A program made the position numbers and the translations under genes. From positions 1 through 7,392 of the forward strand of contig CAOKFN010000084.1 of NCBI GenBank assembly GCA_948467735.1: a DNA stretch of 7,392 nt. Reading direction: 5' to 3'. Each line of letters starts with the position of its first letter. Within the stretch, counting starts at the first letter, position 1. The stretch comes from an uncultured bacterium (lineage in GTDB: Bacteria; Bacillota; Clostridia; Lachnospirales; Lachnospiraceae). Positions 5,589 through 7,392 of this stretch are shown piece after piece. The notes below the pieces were generated by a model, which made no database searches, was not told the origin of the DNA, and saw only the letters and a list, made by a program, of their open reading frames with translations.

Positions 5589-7392
5589 ATGAAAATACAG
5601 AAAAAATCGCTGGCTGTAATTGCGGCGCTGCTTTTACTATTGGAATCTTTTGGAAAGCCTGCGGTGAAGGCGGGCAGCGACGTTGATACGGTGACGGAAG
5701 CGATAACGGAAGAGGGAGGCTTTGAGGAAATGCCGGTGTTTGAAGCCGGTCTGGAATATTCTCCCCAAGGCTGGATTGTGAGGGGCGTTTTTAAGGAGTT
5801 TGCTCCCGATACCATTTCTGTCCGGCCGATGTGTTCCACGGACGGGGAAACATACTATGAATGCGGACAGGAATGGGATCTGCGGCGGCTTGGCTCCGAG
5901 AATGAAGATGAACTGGCGGAGCTGTGGAAGCAGAGGTGCCTTTTTGACAAAGACGAGCCGCTGAAAAGCTATCTTGCCAAAGAATTGGACCGATTTTATA
6001 TCAAGCTGCGGATTGTCAGGGAGCGCGGCATTGTCTATGAAACACAGGCGGCGGTTGTTGACCGCGGGGAACCGCAGTCCGTGCCGACGGAGTTTGACAT
6101 GGCGGTCAAATTTGCGCCCGGCGTATCCGTCCGGGAAGGGCGGCCGCCTAGGATTGAATATTATGGAAGATATCAGATTACGGTGAGGGAGGACGCCGTC
6201 GGTGAGGAGATTTCAGCGTTTCTGCCCGAAACGCTTCCGGTGGAAATTCAGCTTTTGAAAGGGGCTGACTTTATAGGAAGCGATATTGTGGACTGCCGCG
6301 TGAAATGGAAGGCTTTGGAACTGCCGCGGCTGACGGCAGGCGAAAGTGTGACCGTTTTGGACGCGGCAGAGGAGCTTGCGATACCTGCCGGTACTGTTTT
6401 AACTACCCAGAGGGGCGTCTATCGAATCAACGAACCGATAGATATGAAACAAAGCGGGATTACGAAAGAGATCAGGCTTGTGCTGAATGTCGCCGAAAAA
6501 GACGGGCAGCCTGCGGGAGTACTGGCAGAAGAAAATTGCGGACTGGAAATGGCGTTTCAATTAAAGCCTACGGGCGCCGTTTGTATCCGCGCATTTACGT
6601 TTACAGAGGGCGGGTCGGAATGGGCGGAGCTTGCCGGGCTTTCTCTGACGGAGGCGGTCAACGCACAGCCTCTCACCGCAAGCAGCGGGTATGCGCTCGT
6701 ATTGGGAAGGGAGCAGGAGCCGTATCGGTCTTATCGGAGAGCGCGGGAGGCAGGGGAAGAGCCGACGCCCTTTTTGGTGGGATTTAAAATTGAAGGCGGC
6801 GTATATGACGGAAAGCAGCTTGTCCTTGCGTGGCCGGATACCTATGAACTGCCGCCTGATTTGCCCCAAATGGGAGGTTCCGGCGGAAACGAAGGCAACG
6901 CCGGGGCTGATAACAGGGGCGACAGCACGGAGGAAGGGCAGCGCCCGGGTCTGCCGGTGGAGAAACCGATGCCGGAACCGACGGAGGAGCCGTGGAATGA
7001 ACGGCCGCCCGAAGCATCGGAAGAGCCGTGGAATAAACCGGCGCCCGAGCCGACGAAAGAGCCGGGAGGGGAAGCAGCGCCGGAACCGACGAAAGGGCCG
7101 GGAGGGGAAGCGACGCCGGAACCGACGGAAGGGCCGGGAGGGGAAGCGACGCCCAAGCCGACGGAAGAGCCGGGAGAGGAACCAGCGCCCAAGCCGACGA
7201 AAGGGCCGTGGAATGAACGACCGCCCGAGTCTTCGGAAAAGCCGTGGAAAGCCCCGGCACCTGAGCCGACGAAAGGGCCGGGAGGGGAAGCGACGCCGGA
7301 ACCGACGAAAGGGCCGGGAGGAGAAGCGATGCCGGAACCGACGAAAGGGCCGGGAGGGGAAGCGACGCCCGAGCCGACGAAAGGGCCGGGAG
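5589..7392 (+). CDS. Secreted protein of unknown function with C-terminal Pro-rich 12-residue repeats (3' end outside window)
   Basis: This frame stays open from the ATG at 5589 to the last base, 601 residues with no stop, so the gene is partial. An AGGA at 5577-5580 lies eight bases before the ATG, and an in-frame TGA at 5547 rules out a much longer start. Residues 1-28 are a typical signal peptide: KIQKK, a hydrophobic AVIAALLLLL core and a likely cut after VKA (26-28), so the product is exported. Residues about 45-425 are mixed polar and beta-prone with six scattered cysteines (82, 92, 117, 236, 317, 332) and no domain I recognise. Noticeable stretches are YYECGQEWDL (89-98) and LAWPDTYELPPDLP (413-426). 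Residues 430-457 are a Gly/Asn/Asp-rich linker. From 462 on, regular 12-residue repeats run to the edge. They are rich in Pro, Glu, Thr and Gly, as in wall-spanning stalks of surface proteins; a sorting signal or membrane anchor would lie beyond the window. Function unknown; possibly an envelope or adhesion protein. Confidence 0.88.
   Translation, partial: MKIQKKSLAVIAALLLLLESFGKPAVKAGSDVDTVTEAITEEGGFEEMPVFEAGLEYSPQGWIVRGVFKEFAPDTISVRPMCSTDGETYYECGQEWDLRRLGSENEDELAELWKQRCLFDKDEPLKSYLAKELDRFYIKLRIVRERGIVYETQAAVVDRGEPQSVPTEFDMAVKFAPGVSVREGRPPRIEYYGRYQITVREDAVGEEISAFLPETLPVEIQLLKGADFIGSDIVDCRVKWKALELPRLTAGESVTVLDAAEELAIPAGTVLTTQRGVYRINEPIDMKQSGITKEIRLVLNVAEKDGQPAGVLAEENCGLEMAFQLKPTGAVCIRAFTFTEGGSEWAELAGLSLTEAVNAQPLTASSGYALVLGREQEPYRSYRRAREAGEEPTPFLVGFKIEGGVYDGKQLVLAWPDTYELPPDLPQMGGSGGNEGNAGADNRGDSTEEGQRPGLPVEKPMPEPTEEPWNERPPEASEEPWNKPAPEPTKEPGGEAAPEPTKGPGGEATPEPTEGPGGEATPKPTEEPGEEPAPKPTKGPWNERPPESSEKPWKAPAPEPTKGPGGEATPEPTKGPGGEAMPEPTKGPGGEATPEPTKGPG
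6972..7392 (+). repeat. In-frame 36-base tandem repeats encoding PEPTKGPGGEAT-type units
   Basis: Eleven complete units and the start of a twelfth follow at exact 36-base steps from 6972 (unit starts 6972, 7008, 7044 and so on to 7368). Most units read PEPTKGPGGEAT or close variants; the units at 7080 and 7332 appear identical base for base. There is a second level: units 1-2 and 7-8 share a PWNERP...PW(N/K) variant, so six units (216 bases) recur as a block. The array continues past the window end, and its total length is unknown. Length variation between strains is likely for such arrays. Confidence 0.92.

Noticed and set aside
5495..5839. A 114-codon - strand frame across the start of the secreted gene
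   Set aside because: It opposes the signal peptide and promoter-leader of a better supported gene and shows no domain.
6784..7260. Long antisense frames through the repeat array giving Pro/Ala/Leu/Ser-rich proteins
   Set aside because: They arise because the GC-rich repeat has few stop triplets on the other strand. They have no start signals and oppose a well-supported secreted gene.

Overview
The window reads as chromosomal DNA of a Gram-positive anaerobe of the Clostridia, most likely a gut Lachnospiraceae. This is inferred from strong AGGAGG-type ribosome binding sites, LytTR regulators, an AgrC/GHKL-type kinase, a 7TM sensor kinase and a secreted Pro/Glu/Thr repeat protein, at roughly balanced base composition. 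No rRNA, tRNA, transposase, integrase or CRISPR array is visible. Family assignments come from reading motifs by eye, with no database search.

Layout. Bases 1-273 are non-coding. They hold a possible end of an upstream terminator, a good promoter (ATGACA-17-TATATT with an extended -10) and an unusually structured leader of nested inverted and tandem repeats. On the + strand follow a response regulator of unusual architecture (274-1356: a stub of a receiver domain, LytTR, a complete receiver, an OmpR-type winged helix) and its probable partner, a 7TM membrane histidine kinase (1384-3297). Converging on these from the - strand, only 18 bases away, is a second two-component system: a LytTR regulator (4581-5318) translationally coupled by an ATGA overlap to an AgrC-like GHKL kinase (3316-4584). 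Divergent from that operon, across a 270-base regulatory region, is an open-ended + strand gene (5589 to the window end). It encodes a secreted protein of unknown fold whose C-terminal part is a regular array of 12-residue proline-rich repeats.

How the parts may work together. Each kinase sits beside a regulator of the matching general type. The 7TM kinase has an extracytoplasmic beta-rich domain and could sense a small molecule or carbohydrate. The AgrC-like kinase lacks any visible AgrB/AgrD peptide genes here, so its signal is unknown. The divergent arrangement makes the secreted repeat protein a natural candidate target of the LytTR regulator at 4581-5318, but that is inference. Both regulators carry a LytTR domain, so they could share or compete for sites.

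Most distinctive points: the stub-LytTR-REC-wHTH fusion, the structured leader before it, the near-touching convergent two-component systems, the mirror-image -10 contexts in the divergent region, and the large secreted repeat gene that is cut by the window edge.
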